From positions 1 to 33,245 of the forward strand of contig JAPLNA010000159.1 in NCBI GenBank assembly GCA_026693065.1: a stretch of DNA of 33,245 bases, given 5' to 3'. This DNA comes from Planctomycetota bacterium. GTDB lineage: Bacteria; Planctomycetota; Phycisphaerae; SM23-33. Positions 1 through 8,203 of this stretch are shown piece by piece. Position 1 is the first letter of the stretch; each line of letters begins with the position of its first letter. Made by a program: the position numbers and the translations under genes. The notes below the pieces were generated by a model that was given only the letters and a program-made list of their open reading frames with translations, was not told the origin of the DNA and did not search any database.

Positions 1-129
1 TTCTCCACCTTGACGCCCGCCGAGTTATCCCGGTACACTTGGGAACTAAACAACCGTCCGCGTAAGTGCCTCAACTACCGGACCCCAGCCGAGGCGTTCC
101 ATCAACGCCCTGTTGCGCTTCGGATGTGA
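1..129 (+). CDS. IS30-family transposase, C-terminal fragment
   Basis: The window opens inside a reading frame that runs to a TGA at 127-129 and gives 42 residues. They include the signature LNNRPRKCLNYRTPAEAF followed by a short tail ending VALRM. This is the typical end of the integrase-like catalytic domain of IS30-family transposases, the DDE enzymes that move the element. The catalytic acidic residues lie upstream and are not visible. The right terminal inverted repeat of the element should lie within a few tens of bases after the stop. I cannot define it without the left end. The family call rests on the short but distinctive RPRK-x-L-x-Y-RTPAE motif. Confidence 0.8.
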   Translation, partial: FSTLTPAELSRYTWELNNRPRKCLNYRTPAEAFHQRPVALRM

Positions 130-173
130 ATTCGCCGTCCCCGCCAAAGGTTTTTCCGGGCTGGGTTTTGCGG

Positions 174-202
174 TTTTCTATGTGCTGGCCGTGCGGTATA
201 GT
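174..202 (+). promoter_or_regulatory. Possible promoter giving a leaderless HIT transcript
   Basis: A TATAGT hexamer at 197-202 ends 6 bases before the ATG at 209. A weak -35 candidate, TTTTCT at 174-179, lies 17 bases upstream of it. If used, transcription would start at or next to the start codon and leave no room for a ribosome binding site. The same geometry occurs upstream of the toxin gene at 17717. The -35 is poor, so this is tentative. Confidence 0.3.
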
Positions 203-208
203 CTGGAC

Positions 209-801
209 ATGAGCGAATCGGCGGACAATCCGGGCCAGGTGGCGAACCTGTGGGCGCCGTGGCGGATGGAGTACATCCACAGCCTCAGTGGGCCCGAGGG
301 CCAGTGCTTTCTCTGCCGCGACCGGGACAACCCGGCTGACGACGACGCGAACCTGCTGCTGTGGCGAGGCCCGCGGTGTTTTGCGGTGCTCAACCGGTAT
401 CCGTACACGGGGGGCCATGCCCGCGGTGTTTTGCGGTGCTCAACCGGTATCCGTACACGGGGGGCCATGCTCTGGTGGCCCCGAACGCGCACGTGGCGGA
501 CTTGGCCGACCTGGACGCCCCGACGATGACCGAGATCATGGAAATGGTCCGCGACGTCCAGAAAGTGCTGCAGGAGGTCGTTCACGCTCACGGGTATAAC
601 ATCGGCATCAACCTCGGGCGGTGTGCGGGGGCCGGGCTGCCCGGGCACCTTCACGTGCACGTCGTGCCGCGATGGAACGGGGACACGAACTTCGTGTCGG
701 TGTTCTCCGGGGCGCGGGTGATCTCGTCGGCCTTGGGCGAGCTGTTGGGGCAGCTTCGAGCGGCGGGGGCGAAACTGAACCTGCCTCGCCTGACGCCATG
801 A
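209..801 (+). pseudogene. HIT-family protein, disrupted by a 50-bp tandem duplication
   Basis: The frame starts at ATG 209 (MSESADNPGQ) and encodes the family's N-terminal region, with a CFLC pair and a segment ending in LNRYPYTGGH. It is then thrown out of frame by an exact 50-bp tandem duplication (370-419 repeated at 420-469). The rest of the protein continues in another frame to TGA 799-801 and carries the HIT signature HLHVHVV (H-x-H-x-H-x-x). Removing one repeat copy gives one uninterrupted 180-residue protein, a normal length for HIT nucleotide hydrolases/transferases of the Ap4A phosphorylase-like group. As written, translation from 209 stops at 527-529, before the catalytic histidines. 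The end overlaps the dgt start by ATGA. An assembly artefact is a real alternative to a recent mutation. Confidence 0.85.
370..469 (+). repeat. Exact 50-bp tandem duplication
   Basis: Two head-to-tail copies, 370-419 and 420-469, are identical at every base. The unit is not a multiple of three, so it shifts the frame of the HIT gene. Perfect identity implies a very recent event or a misassembly. Confidence 0.95.
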
Positions 802-1961
802 CGAACGCCCCCCTCACGCCGCGGGAAGCGTACGAGCGGGCGCAGGAGGCGTTCCTGGCCCCCTACGCGGTCGGCTTCGGCCCGGACGAGGGCCGGCGGG
901 CCGTGACGGAGGAAGAACACGACTACCGCACCTGCTTCCAACGCGACCGCGACCGCATCATCCACTGCAGCGCGTTCCGGCGGCTGGATTTCAAGACGCA
1001 GGTGTTCGTGCCCCACGAGCACGACCATTTCCGCACGCGGATGACGCACACGCTGGAGGTCGCGCAGGTGGCGCGGACGCTGGCGCGGGCGTTGCGTGCG
1101 AACGAAGACCTGGCCGAGACGGTCGCCCTGGCCCACGACCTGGGGCATCCGCCCTTCGGACATGGCGGGGAAAAGGTGTTGGACGAGCGGATGGCCGGGC
1201 ACGGGGGGTTCGAGCACAACCGCCAGTCGCTGCGGATCGTGGACGTGCTGGAGCACCCGTACCCGGCGTTCCGCGGGCTTAACCTCACGCACGTGGTGCG
1301 GGAGTGCATGGCCCGGCACGAGACGCGGTACGACGCCCCGAGCGGATCGGAATTTCCGCCCGGCCTGCAAGGCCCGCTGGAGGGGCAACTGGTAGACCTG
1401 GCCGACGAGATCGCCTACACGTCGGCGGACCTGGAAGACGCCCTCGCGGTCGGATGGATCACGGAAGAGTCCCTCGCCGGGCAGGCGTTGTGGGACGAGG
1501 CGGTGCTCGCGGCGGCGGCGGCCGACCCGGGGGCAAGGGCCATCCACCGGCGGATCCGCGCGTGCAAGGCGGTGCTGGCGGGCATGGCCGACGACCTGCT
1601 GGCGACGACGCGGGCGAACCTGGCCGCCGCGGGCGTGGGCAGCGCCGACGACGTGCGGCGCGCGGGAGGGAAGCTGGCGAGTTTCTCGCCCCGTAAGGCC
1701 GCCGACGTGGAGGCCCTCCAGCGGTTCCTGGAGGCCAACGTCTACTGCCACGAGCTGAACCTGAAGGCCACGCGGAGCGGGCAAGCCGTGATCGGCGACC
1801 TGTTCGACGCGTACGTGGCCGACCCCTCGCTGCTGCCGGGGCGATACCAGCAGCGGATCGCGGCCGACGGACTCGAGCGGGTGGTGTGCGACTACGTCGC
1901 GGGGATGACGGATCGGTACTGTCGGGAGAAGAGGGAAACGTTGCTAAACCGCAAGCGGTAA
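798..1961 (+). CDS. dgt: HD-domain deoxyguanosinetriphosphate triphosphohydrolase-like protein
   Basis: This 387-residue protein belongs to the dGTPase-like HD phosphohydrolases, which remove triphosphate from dNTPs and so control the nucleotide pool. Near the N-terminus is the typical stretch with CFQRDRDRIIHCSAFRRL. The metal ligands follow: the RMTHTLEV histidine at residue 84 and the HD pair in LAHDLGHPPFGHGGE at residues 113-114. A later LVDLADEIAYTSADLED segment supplies the distal aspartate of the HD site. Length is normal for type-2 dGTPase-like proteins. The start ATG at 798 overlaps the HIT stop by four bases, and no Shine-Dalgarno sequence is evident upstream. Translation therefore probably depended on ribosomes finishing the HIT gene, and the HIT frameshift would weaken that coupling. 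Confidence 0.93.
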   Translation: MTNAPLTPREAYERAQEAFLAPYAVGFGPDEGRRAVTEEEHDYRTCFQRDRDRIIHCSAFRRLDFKTQVFVPHEHDHFRTRMTHTLEVAQVARTLARALRANEDLAETVALAHDLGHPPFGHGGEKVLDERMAGHGGFEHNRQSLRIVDVLEHPYPAFRGLNLTHVVRECMARHETRYDAPSGSEFPPGLQGPLEGQLVDLADEIAYTSADLEDALAVGWITEESLAGQALWDEAVLAAAAADPGARAIHRRIRACKAVLAGMADDLLATTRANLAAAGVGSADDVRRAGGKLASFSPRKAADVEALQRFLEANVYCHELNLKATRSGQAVIGDLFDAYVADPSLLPGRYQQRIAADGLERVVCDYVAGMTDRYCREKRETLLNRKR

Positions 1962-1970
1962 GAAGAAGAA

Positions 1971-1995
1971 ACGCCCGGGAGAGTGTCCCGGGCGT
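1971..1995. terminator. Bidirectional hairpin terminator between convergent genes
   Basis: A perfect 10-bp stem, ACGCCCGGGA with TCCCGGGCGT, closes a 5-base loop (GAGTG). It lies between the end of dgt (plus) and the end of the membrane-protein gene (minus). On the minus strand the stem is followed by a T-rich TTCTTCTTCT tract, so it suits that strand best. On the plus strand the following CTTCGTCT is only moderately T-rich. Confidence 0.8.
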
Positions 1996-2022
1996 CTTCG
2001 TCTACAGAAAGATAAAGGGGAA

Positions 2023-3897
2023 TTACTTGGGCGCTTCGGCGGCGGGGGCCGCGGGGGTTTCGCCCGCCGGGGCGGGGGCTTCGCCTTCGTCGGCCTCTTC
2101 CACGTAGACGTCGTCGAGGTCGGTGGCGTCGACCTTGTTACGGAGGAGGCAGTAGATGCTGGTGGAGGCGCTGGCCAGGAAGGTCAGGAGGTAGGCCGCC
2201 AGGACGACGACGACCAGGTTGACCCAGGCGGCGATGATGTAGGCGGCGATTTTCTCGGCCCCGCTCATGGCGGCGAGGTTCATGGGGGCATGGAACTCCA
2301 GGAAGGTCGGGGCGGTCCAGAGCTTGTCCATGCGGTCGGCGCCTTCGCCCAGGGACGCGCCGTTGCCGATGACGCCGATGGCGATGAAGGCGTGGGTGGC
2401 CGCCAGGGCGACGAAGAGGAACAGCCGCATCAGCAGATAGCACAGGCTGCCGAAGACGATGGCGACGCCGCCGTAGAAGAGGGAGCGGCTGGGGCGGTTG
2501 AAGGTGTAGGAGAAGCTGCGGCTGATGCCGTCGAAGCTGTCGGAGCCTTCGACGGCGATGGTGGGATACATCAGCCCGCTGCCGATGGCGAGCCCGATGC
2601 TCAGGAAGGCGATCAGCAGGCCGACCAGGAGGGCGACCGGGAAGAAGATGGCCATCACGATCCCGCCGGCGAAGTTGCCGAAGACCAGGCCGCCCAGGGT
2701 CAGCAGGCCCAGGCCCAGGCCGAAGATGACCACCAGGAGGATCAGCGGGGCCGAGAAGAAGCTGAGGAACTTGCCCACGCTGAATCGGAGGGCCTGTCGG
2801 ATGGAGATTTTTTCGCCTCGGGTGACGCTGAGGGCGCAGACGCGGTGGAGAGCGCCGCCGAAGAGCGCCCAGACGGCCAGGGCGATCACGGCGAAGACAC
2901 TCGCGAACACCCAGTGGCGGCCCAACAGCCACATCAGGCCTTGTCCGGCCATCAGCAGCCAGTAGATCACGCCGCACTCGGGCTGGGGGGCGTCCTGGGC
3001 CGTCGTCAGGTTCGCCGTGGGCGGGGCGTCGGCCAGAACGGGCGGAACCCTCTTCTTCTGCGCGGCCATGTACGTGTCCAGCCCGCCCAGAAGGTTGCAC
3101 CGCCAGGCCGAACGAAGCATGCCCTGAATGCACCAGCCCTGGTAATCGACGAGGCTGTCGAAGATCCCGGAGCCCTCGATGGCCTGAATCTCGTTACGAA
3201 CGCGGAGTTTCTCCTTGCTCAGGGCCGACCACGCTCCCGCCGAAGCGGCCAGAGCCGCCCGGGAGGCCTTCTCCTTCTCCGCGGGGGCCTGGTTGTCCCT
3301 GGCGTTGGAATGGGAGTTGTCCCATTCTTTCATGGCCGCATCCACGGCGTCCTGCTGGAAATTGCCCTTCGACAGGATGTCGTCGGCCTTTTGGAAGGCC
3401 TTGGCGTAATGCTTTCGCGCCTGGTCCAGCAGGTCCGACCAATCGTTGGCGTCGTCGACCTTCAGTTCCTTCTCCTTCGGGTCGTCGTTCTTGAGGTACT
3501 CTTCCCGGCGTTTGCGGAACTCATCGCCGCCGACGCCACCGGCGCCCCGGACGGCCCGGAGAATGCCGTCCAGTTCCTTCCGCTCGAAGCACGCCTCCCG
3601 GGCCAGGACCAGGGCCTTCTCTCGCCGCTCGGAGAGCTTCCATTCCGTCTGCTCGACGTCGAAGGCGGCAGGGCTCTGCGAGACGTACAGGTTGATCTCG
3701 TCTCGCCGGGCGGTCTGCCCGCAGACCCCCCAGAGCCACCCCATCGCCTCCCCCACGCCGTAGAGCAGCAGGATCGCCGCCATGGCCAGCATCAGCTTGG
3801 AGGGCTGCAAGGCCACCCAGCCGGTCTTGAAAATGTGGGTGAAGCTGAAAACCTCGTCCCACTTGATTCGCCGTATCTCGCTACGTTCCTCTGCCAT
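2023..3897 (-). CDS. Large multi-pass membrane protein of unknown function
   Basis: The 624-residue product has a cytosolic-looking N-terminus, then a hydrophobic segment at about residues 33-58 (MLAMAAILLLYGVGEAMGWL). A long charged region to about residue 300 is rich in Lys, Glu and Ala and looks helical. It is followed by roughly six to eight hydrophobic segments to about residue 590 and an acidic/Pro-Ala-rich tail. A VEGSDSFDGISRSFSYTF stretch sits between membrane segments and resembles proteins I associate with planctomycetes, but I cannot assign a function. It lies downstream of fmdB on the same strand with a 226-bp gap holding a repeat pair, and is convergent with dgt across a terminator. 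Confidence 0.8.
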   Translation of the reverse strand: MAEERSEIRRIKWDEVFSFTHIFKTGWVALQPSKLMLAMAAILLLYGVGEAMGWLWGVCGQTARRDEINLYVSQSPAAFDVEQTEWKLSERREKALVLAREACFERKELDGILRAVRGAGGVGGDEFRKRREEYLKNDDPKEKELKVDDANDWSDLLDQARKHYAKAFQKADDILSKGNFQQDAVDAAMKEWDNSHSNARDNQAPAEKEKASRAALAASAGAWSALSKEKLRVRNEIQAIEGSGIFDSLVDYQGWCIQGMLRSAWRCNLLGGLDTYMAAQKKRVPPVLADAPPTANLTTAQDAPQPECGVIYWLLMAGQGLMWLLGRHWVFASVFAVIALAVWALFGGALHRVCALSVTRGEKISIRQALRFSVGKFLSFFSAPLILLVVIFGLGLGLLTLGGLVFGNFAGGIVMAIFFPVALLVGLLIAFLSIGLAIGSGLMYPTIAVEGSDSFDGISRSFSYTFNRPSRSLFYGGVAIVFGSLCYLLMRLFLFVALAATHAFIAIGVIGNGASLGEGADRMDKLWTAPTFLEFHAPMNLAAMSGAEKIAAYIIAAWVNLVVVVLAAYLLTFLASASTSIYCLLRNKVDATDLDDVYVEEADEGEAPAPAGETPAAPAAEAPK

Positions 3898-4011
3898 GAC
3901 AATGCCCTTTCCTCAGTCGGCCAAGTGTGTATCCATCGGCGGAGATTATACGCAGGAGGCCCAAGGACAGGCAAAGACAATTCCCAACCCTCCCGCGCCG
4001 GGCTCGGGGAA

Positions 4012-4111
4012 CCGACAAGCCCCCTGCATCGCAGGGGGATGCCGTTGTGAGGTCCGACGGGCGCCCTGGGTCCACGAACAACCTCCCCCTGCGGTGCAGG
4101 GAGCTTGTCGG
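4012..4111. repeat. REPIN-like inverted pair of CGACAAG hairpin repeats
   Basis: Two copies of one short element face each other. The left copy has CCGACAAG at 4012-4019 and a hairpin with stem 4020-4027/4031-4038 (CCCCCTGC/GCAGGGGG, loop ATC). The right copy is its inverse, with hairpin 4085-4092/4096-4103 and then CTTGTCGG at 4104-4111. The roughly 28-base arms differ at only two positions. The architecture, a conserved head next to a hairpin in an inverted doublet of about 100 bp, matches REP doublets (REPINs). Related single copies sit at 18170-18195 and 20061-20086. Confidence 0.75.
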
Positions 4112-4123
4112 CTCGGATGCCCT

Positions 4124-4420
4124 TTACTTCGAGTCGGAGGATTTGTCGGCCTTGGCCGGGGCGTCTGTCTTGCCAGCCTTGTCGGCAGTGGCCGCCGCGG
4201 CGGGCTTCTCCCCCTGGGCCGACTTCTTGTACGAATCGCTCCGGTAGTCGGTCTGATAAAAGCCGCTGCCCTTGAAGATCACGCCGGCCCCCGTGCCGAT
4301 CAGCCGCCGCACCTTCCGCTTGCCGCAGGCGGGGCACTTGCGGACGGGGGAGGCCTTGATCGACTGGAACTGCTCGAACGCGTGCCCGCACGCGTCGCAT
4401 TCGTAATCGTAGGTAGGCAT
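4124..4420 (-). CDS. FmdB-family zinc-ribbon protein
   Basis: The protein has 98 residues. It begins MPTYDYECDACGHAFEQFQS and has a second cysteine pair in CPACGKRKVRRLIG, followed by a low-complexity Ala/Lys-rich tail. The two CxxC pairs form the single zinc ribbon of the FmdB/YfbR-type putative regulatory family. These small proteins often sit beside chaperone or translation genes and have no firmly known reaction. An AGGAGG ribosome binding site lies 8 bases before the ATG, within the 16-bp gap after grpE, so the gene ends the dnaJ-grpE-fmdB run. Confidence 0.9.
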   Translation of the reverse strand: MPTYDYECDACGHAFEQFQSIKASPVRKCPACGKRKVRRLIGTGAGVIFKGSGFYQTDYRSDSYKKSAQGEKPAAAATADKAGKTDAPAKADKSSDSK

Positions 4421-4436
4421 GATGCGTCCTCCTGTG

Positions 4437-5000
4437 TTACTTCGGCTCGCCCGGGGGGTCCGGCAGACGGGAGACCACCACCTCGGCCGGGCGGATCGTC
4501 CGCCCGTGCAGGCGGTAGCCCTTTCGGACGGCCTCCAGGACGGTGTGCTCGGGGTAGCCGCCCTTGGGCTGCTGGCAGATCGCCGAGTGGATCGCCGGGT
4601 CGAAGGCCTGGCCCACCGGATCCTCGACGGGGGTGAGCCCCTGGCGAGCCAGCGTCTCGGTCAGCTTGGCCTGCACCAGTTGCGTGCCGTGGCCCAACGC
4701 CTGGGCGTTGCCCGGATCGGCCCGCCAGGCCGCCAGAGCGCGCTCCATGTCGTCCAGCACCGGAAGCAACTGCTTGATCACCTCGACCGAGGCGAACTGG
4801 CGGGCCTCGTCGATCTCCCGCTGGACACGTTTCTTGTAGTTGAGGAAATCGGCGGAAACACGCTGGAGCCGCCCGAGCAGATCGTCTCTCTCGGCCTGGA
4901 GGGCGGCCACGGGATCGGCCGGGGCCTGCGGATTCTCCCCCGCCTGCGCCTCCGGCGCGGGAGTCTGCTCGTCGTCGGAATGGTGCTTCTTGCCGCTCAT
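4437..5000 (-). CDS. grpE: Nucleotide exchange factor GrpE
   Basis: This 187-residue protein releases ADP from DnaK and resets the Hsp70 cycle in the cytosol. An acidic, Pro/Gln-rich N-terminus leads into the long dimerisation helix (about residues 34-85). The family hallmarks ADFLNYKKRVQREIDEARQ and VIKQLLPVLDDMERAL follow. The C-terminal beta domain has FDPAIHSAICQQP and ends VSRLPDPP. Length is typical. I chose the ATG at 5000 because MSGKKHHSDD gives the expected N-terminus and GGAGGAAG lies just upstream. The frame stays open to 5192, but that part is antisense-like dnaJ DNA. The gap to dnaJ is 16 bp, indicating an operon. No dnaK lies in the window. Confidence 0.95.
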   Translation of the reverse strand: MSGKKHHSDDEQTPAPEAQAGENPQAPADPVAALQAERDDLLGRLQRVSADFLNYKKRVQREIDEARQFASVEVIKQLLPVLDDMERALAAWRADPGNAQALGHGTQLVQAKLTETLARQGLTPVEDPVGQAFDPAIHSAICQQPKGGYPEHTVLEAVRKGYRLHGRTIRPAEVVVSRLPDPPGEPK

Positions 5001-5016
5001 CGGTTCTTCCTCCACC

Positions 5017-6123
5017 TCAGGACGAAGCTCGCTTGAATGTGTCCTTGAGCTTGTCCATGAACGTTTTTCGCTGCGGGGAGATCTCGACGTTGTCCGTCTC
5101 GGCCAGGGCCGAAAGAATCTCCCGCTGCTTCTTGGTGATCTTGCGGGGCACTTCGATGAAGACCTGCACGAGCTGGTCGCCCTTGCGGGCACTTCGCAGG
5201 TTGGGCAGTCCGCGCCCGCGAAGGGCCACGACCTCGCCGTTCTGGATGCCGGCGGGGACCTCGATCTCCTCGGGCCCGGCGAGAGTGGGAACCTCCAGCT
5301 TGCCCCCCAGGGCCGCCAGCGAAAACGGCACCGGGGCCTGGCAGATCAGGTCGTCGCCCCGGCGCGCCAGCAGAGGATGGGCGGCCACGCGGACGTAGCA
5401 GTGCAGGTCGCCCCGGGTATCGTTGTTCGGGCCCGGCTCGCCCTCGCCACTGACGCGGACGACCTGGCCTTCCTGCACGCCGGCGGGAATGCGGACCTTG
5501 ACGACGCGATGCTTCCTCGCCCGCCCCACCCCCCGGCAGTGCGGACAGGGGTCTTTCACCGTCGAGCCCCGCCCCTTGCACGCCGGGCAGGCCGTGATCC
5601 GAACGCTCACCCCGAAAAACCCCGCCACCTGCTGCTGCACCTGCCCGTACCCGCCCGGCTTGGCGCCGCTGCCCGAGCAGGTCTCGCACAGGTCCATCCG
5701 CTCGAACTCCAGCGTCCGCTCCACCCCGGCGGCCACCTCTTCCAGCGTCAGTTCGACCTCGGTCTCCAGGTCGTAGCCGCGCTGGCCGGCGGACTCCCCC
5801 CGGCCGGAAAAACCCATGCCCGAGAAGATGTCGTTGAACATCGAGAAGATGTCGCCGAAGCCCATGCTCGAGAAGTCGTGCACGCCCGCCCCGCGAAGCC
5901 CCGCGTGCCCGTAACGGTCGTAGCGTTGGCGTTTGTCGGGGTCGTGGAGGACTTCGTAGGCCTCGGCGAGTTCCTTGAACTTGGTTTCGGCCTGGGCCTT
6001 GTCGCCCTGGGCGTTGTCGGGGTGGTGCTTGAGGGCCCCCTTGCGGTAGGCGCGCTTGATGTCCTCGTCAGTGGCGTTCCGCTCGACGCCCAGGACCTCG
6101 TAGTAGTCGCGCTTCTCGGGCAT
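5017..6123 (-). CDS. dnaJ: Chaperone protein DnaJ, lacking one zinc motif
   Basis: This Hsp40 co-chaperone (368 residues) delivers substrates to DnaK and stimulates its ATPase. The J domain covers residues 5-70 with HPD at 34-36. A G/F-rich linker follows to about 118, then the cysteine region and the two C-terminal substrate-binding beta domains with KIPAG-like VRIPAGVQEGQ. Type I DnaJ has four CxxCxGxG motifs, but only three are here: C146-G153, C179-G186 and C193-G200. Where the second should be, the chain reads AKPGGYGQVQQQ, as if about ten residues holding its cysteines were lost in frame. Zinc site I (motifs 1 and 4) can form; site II has only motif 3. grpE follows by 16 bp; groEL lies 95 bp upstream. 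Confidence 0.95.
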   Translation of the reverse strand: MPEKRDYYEVLGVERNATDEDIKRAYRKGALKHHPDNAQGDKAQAETKFKELAEAYEVLHDPDKRQRYDRYGHAGLRGAGVHDFSSMGFGDIFSMFNDIFSGMGFSGRGESAGQRGYDLETEVELTLEEVAAGVERTLEFERMDLCETCSGSGAKPGGYGQVQQQVAGFFGVSVRITACPACKGRGSTVKDPCPHCRGVGRARKHRVVKVRIPAGVQEGQVVRVSGEGEPGPNNDTRGDLHCYVRVAAHPLLARRGDDLICQAPVPFSLAALGGKLEVPTLAGPEEIEVPAGIQNGEVVALRGRGLPNLRSARKGDQLVQVFIEVPRKITKKQREILSALAETDNVEISPQRKTFMDKLKDTFKRASS

Positions 6124-6147
6124 GCCTCGTGCGTCCTGCAAACGTTT

Positions 6148-6183
6148 CAACGGGGCGCCGCATCGGCATGCGGCGCCCCGTTG
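6148..6183 (-). terminator. Strong hairpin between groEL and dnaJ
   Basis: A perfect 16-bp stem (6148-6163 with 6168-6183) closes a four-base loop in the 95-bp gap between groEL and dnaJ. It is very GC-rich. There is no clear U-run after it on the minus strand (AAACGTTTGC follows), so it may attenuate or stabilise message rather than terminate fully. Confidence 0.55.
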
Positions 6184-6218
6184 CAGGGAACGATCGTACC
6201 GGAAATCCGGCGTTTCGT

Positions 6219-7835
6219 CTACCGGACGGCGCCGGCGATCTTCTGCTCGGCCTTCTCGTCGTACTCGGTGACCATCAGGTCGGTCGTCAGCAACAGCCCG
6301 GCCACGCTGGCGGCGTTCTGCAACGCGCTGCGGGAGACCTTCGCCGGGTCGATAATGCCCGCGGCGACCATGTCCACGTACTCGCCGTTGGAGGCGTTGT
6401 AGCCGATGTTGCTGCCTCGCTCGAGAATCTCGGCCACCACCACCTCGCCGTCCTCGCCCGTGTTGGCGACGATCTGCTTGGTCGGGCTCGTCAACGCGCG
6501 GAGGATGATGTCCACGCCGATCTTCTCGTCGCCCTTGGCCTTGACGCGGGCGGCCTCGACGGCGGGAATCGCGTGCAGGAAGATCACCCCGCCGCCGGGA
6601 ACGATGCCTTCCTGGCTGGCGGCGCGAGTGGCGTGCACGGCGTCGTCGATGAGGTCCTTGCGTTCCTTCATCTCGGCCTCGCTGGCGGCCCCGGCGTTGA
6701 TGACGGCGACGCCGCCGGTCAACTTCGCCAGCCGCTCCTGCAGCTTCTCGCGGTCGTAATCGCTCGTGGTCGTCTCGATCTGCTTGCGGATCTGCTCGAT
6801 CCGGGCCTCGATGTCCTTCTTCTTGCCCGCGCCCTCGACGATCGTGGTGTTGTCCTTGTCCACCGCGATTCGCTTGGCGCGCCCGAGGCTGCTCAGCTCG
6901 ACCTTCTCGAGCTTGAGCCCGAGGTCTTCGCTGATCAGCTCGCCGCCGGTGACGACGGCCAGGTCGCCCAGGATGGCCTTGCGGCGGTCGCCGAAGGCCG
7001 GGGCCTTCACGGCGCACACGTGCAGCACGCCGCGAAGCCGGTTGACCACCAACGCCGCCAGGGCGTCGCCGTCGACGTCCTCGGCCACGATCAGCAGCGG
7101 CTTGCCCGACCCGGCGATCTTCTCCAGCAGCGGGACCAGGTCGCGCAGGTTGGAGATCTTCTTCTCGTGGATGAGGATGTAGGCGTCCTCGAGGGCGGCC
7201 TCCATCGTCGTGGCGTTCGTGATGAAGTAGGGCGAGATGTAGCCCTTGTCGAACTGCATGCCTTCGACCACTTCCAGCTCGTTGACGAGGCTCTTGCCTT
7301 CCTCGACGGTGATGACGCCCTCGGCCCCGACGGCGTCGAAGGCGTCGGCGATCAGATTGCCGATGTCGGTGTTCCAGTTGGCCGACACCGTGGCGACCTT
7401 CCGCAGGTCGTCGGTGGTCTTGCAGGGCTTGGAGGCCTTGCCGATGAACTCAATCGCCGCCGCGACCGCCAGGTCGATGCCGCGTTTGACGGCCATCGGG
7501 TTGGCGCCGGCGGTGACGTTCTTGAGGCCTTCGCGCATGATGGCCTCGGCGAGGACGACGGCCGTCGTCGTGCCGTCGCCGGCGACGTCGGAGGTCTTGC
7601 TGGCGACCTGATTGGCCATCTTGGCGCCCATGTTCTCGAAGGGATTGGGCAGCTCGACTTCCTTGGAGACCGTCACGCCGTCCTTGGTCACGCGAGGCGA
7701 GCCGAAGGACTTCTGGAGCAGCACGTTTCGCCCGGTCGGGCCCAGCGTCACCTTGACCGCGGCGGCCAGCTTCGATACGCCCGCCAGCATAGCCGCTCGG
7801 GCGTCGGTGTCATAGAGCATCTGCTTTGCAGCCAT
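6219..7835 (-). CDS. groEL: Chaperonin GroEL paralogue without a GGM tail
   Basis: The 538-residue 60-kDa chaperonin subunit has the full equatorial-intermediate-apical layout. Visible ATPase residues are KDGVTV (Asp52), [11 protein letters not shown] (Asp87) and the intermediate-domain Asp in DAVHATRA. The GGG nucleotide-contact motif is in VPGGGVIF. The C-terminus stops at [11 protein letters not shown], with no Gly-Gly-Met repeats. It diverges clearly from the upstream paralogue (SANWNTDIG instead of SANNDPEVG; different terminal region). The GTGACAGGAA region precedes the ATG, and groES ends 37 bp upstream. The tail normally projects into the cage cavity, so this subunit may make a chamber with different properties or mix with the other paralogue. 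Confidence 0.95.
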   Translation of the reverse strand: MAAKQMLYDTDARAAMLAGVSKLAAAVKVTLGPTGRNVLLQKSFGSPRVTKDGVTVSKEVELPNPFENMGAKMANQVASKTSDVAGDGTTTAVVLAEAIMREGLKNVTAGANPMAVKRGIDLAVAAAIEFIGKASKPCKTTDDLRKVATVSANWNTDIGNLIADAFDAVGAEGVITVEEGKSLVNELEVVEGMQFDKGYISPYFITNATTMEAALEDAYILIHEKKISNLRDLVPLLEKIAGSGKPLLIVAEDVDGDALAALVVNRLRGVLHVCAVKAPAFGDRRKAILGDLAVVTGGELISEDLGLKLEKVELSSLGRAKRIAVDKDNTTIVEGAGKKKDIEARIEQIRKQIETTTSDYDREKLQERLAKLTGGVAVINAGAASEAEMKERKDLIDDAVHATRAASQEGIVPGGGVIFLHAIPAVEAARVKAKGDEKIGVDIILRALTSPTKQIVANTGEDGEVVVAEILERGSNIGYNASNGEYVDMVAAGIIDPAKVSRSALQNAASVAGLLLTTDLMVTEYDEKAEQKIAGAVR

Positions 7836-7872
7836 TTCCTGTCACTCCCGTATGTTGTTAGGCTGGGGCGCG

Positions 7873-8160
7873 TTATTCGGCGACGGCCAGAATGTCCGAC
7901 TCCCGAAGGATCACGTAGTTCGCGGAGTCGATCTTGACCTCCGTGCCGGCGTACTTGGCGTAGTAGATCTTGTCGCCCTTCTTGACGCCGACGGGGCTTC
8001 GCTTGCCGCTGTCGAGCATCTTGCCCGGGCCCACCGCGATCACTTCGCCAATCTGCGGCTTTTCCTTGGCGGCGTCGGGCAGCAGAATTCCGCCGGCCGT
8101 CTTCTCTTCCGCCTCGCACTGCTTCACCAGCACCCGATCCTCGAGAGGTTTCACTGCCAT
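7873..8160 (-). CDS. groES: Co-chaperonin GroES
   Basis: This 95-residue lid subunit of the GroEL folding chamber begins [14 protein letters not shown]. The mobile loop that docks on the GroEL apical domain is intact ([12 protein letters not shown], about residues 19-30), followed by [10 protein letters not shown] and a [17 protein letters not shown] strand pair. AAAGGAG lies 9 bases upstream of the ATG. It sits between two groEL genes, 37 bp before the tail-less copy and 121 bp after the GGM-tailed copy, so one GroES probably serves both. Confidence 0.97.
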   Translation of the reverse strand: MAVKPLEDRVLVKQCEAEEKTAGGILLPDAAKEKPQIGEVIAVGPGKMLDSGKRSPVGVKKGDKIYYAKYAGTEVKIDSANYVILRESDILAVAE

Positions 8161-8203
8161 GACTATCGCTCCTTTGCTGTTCTATCTTTCCGGTTGTCCG
8201 TTG

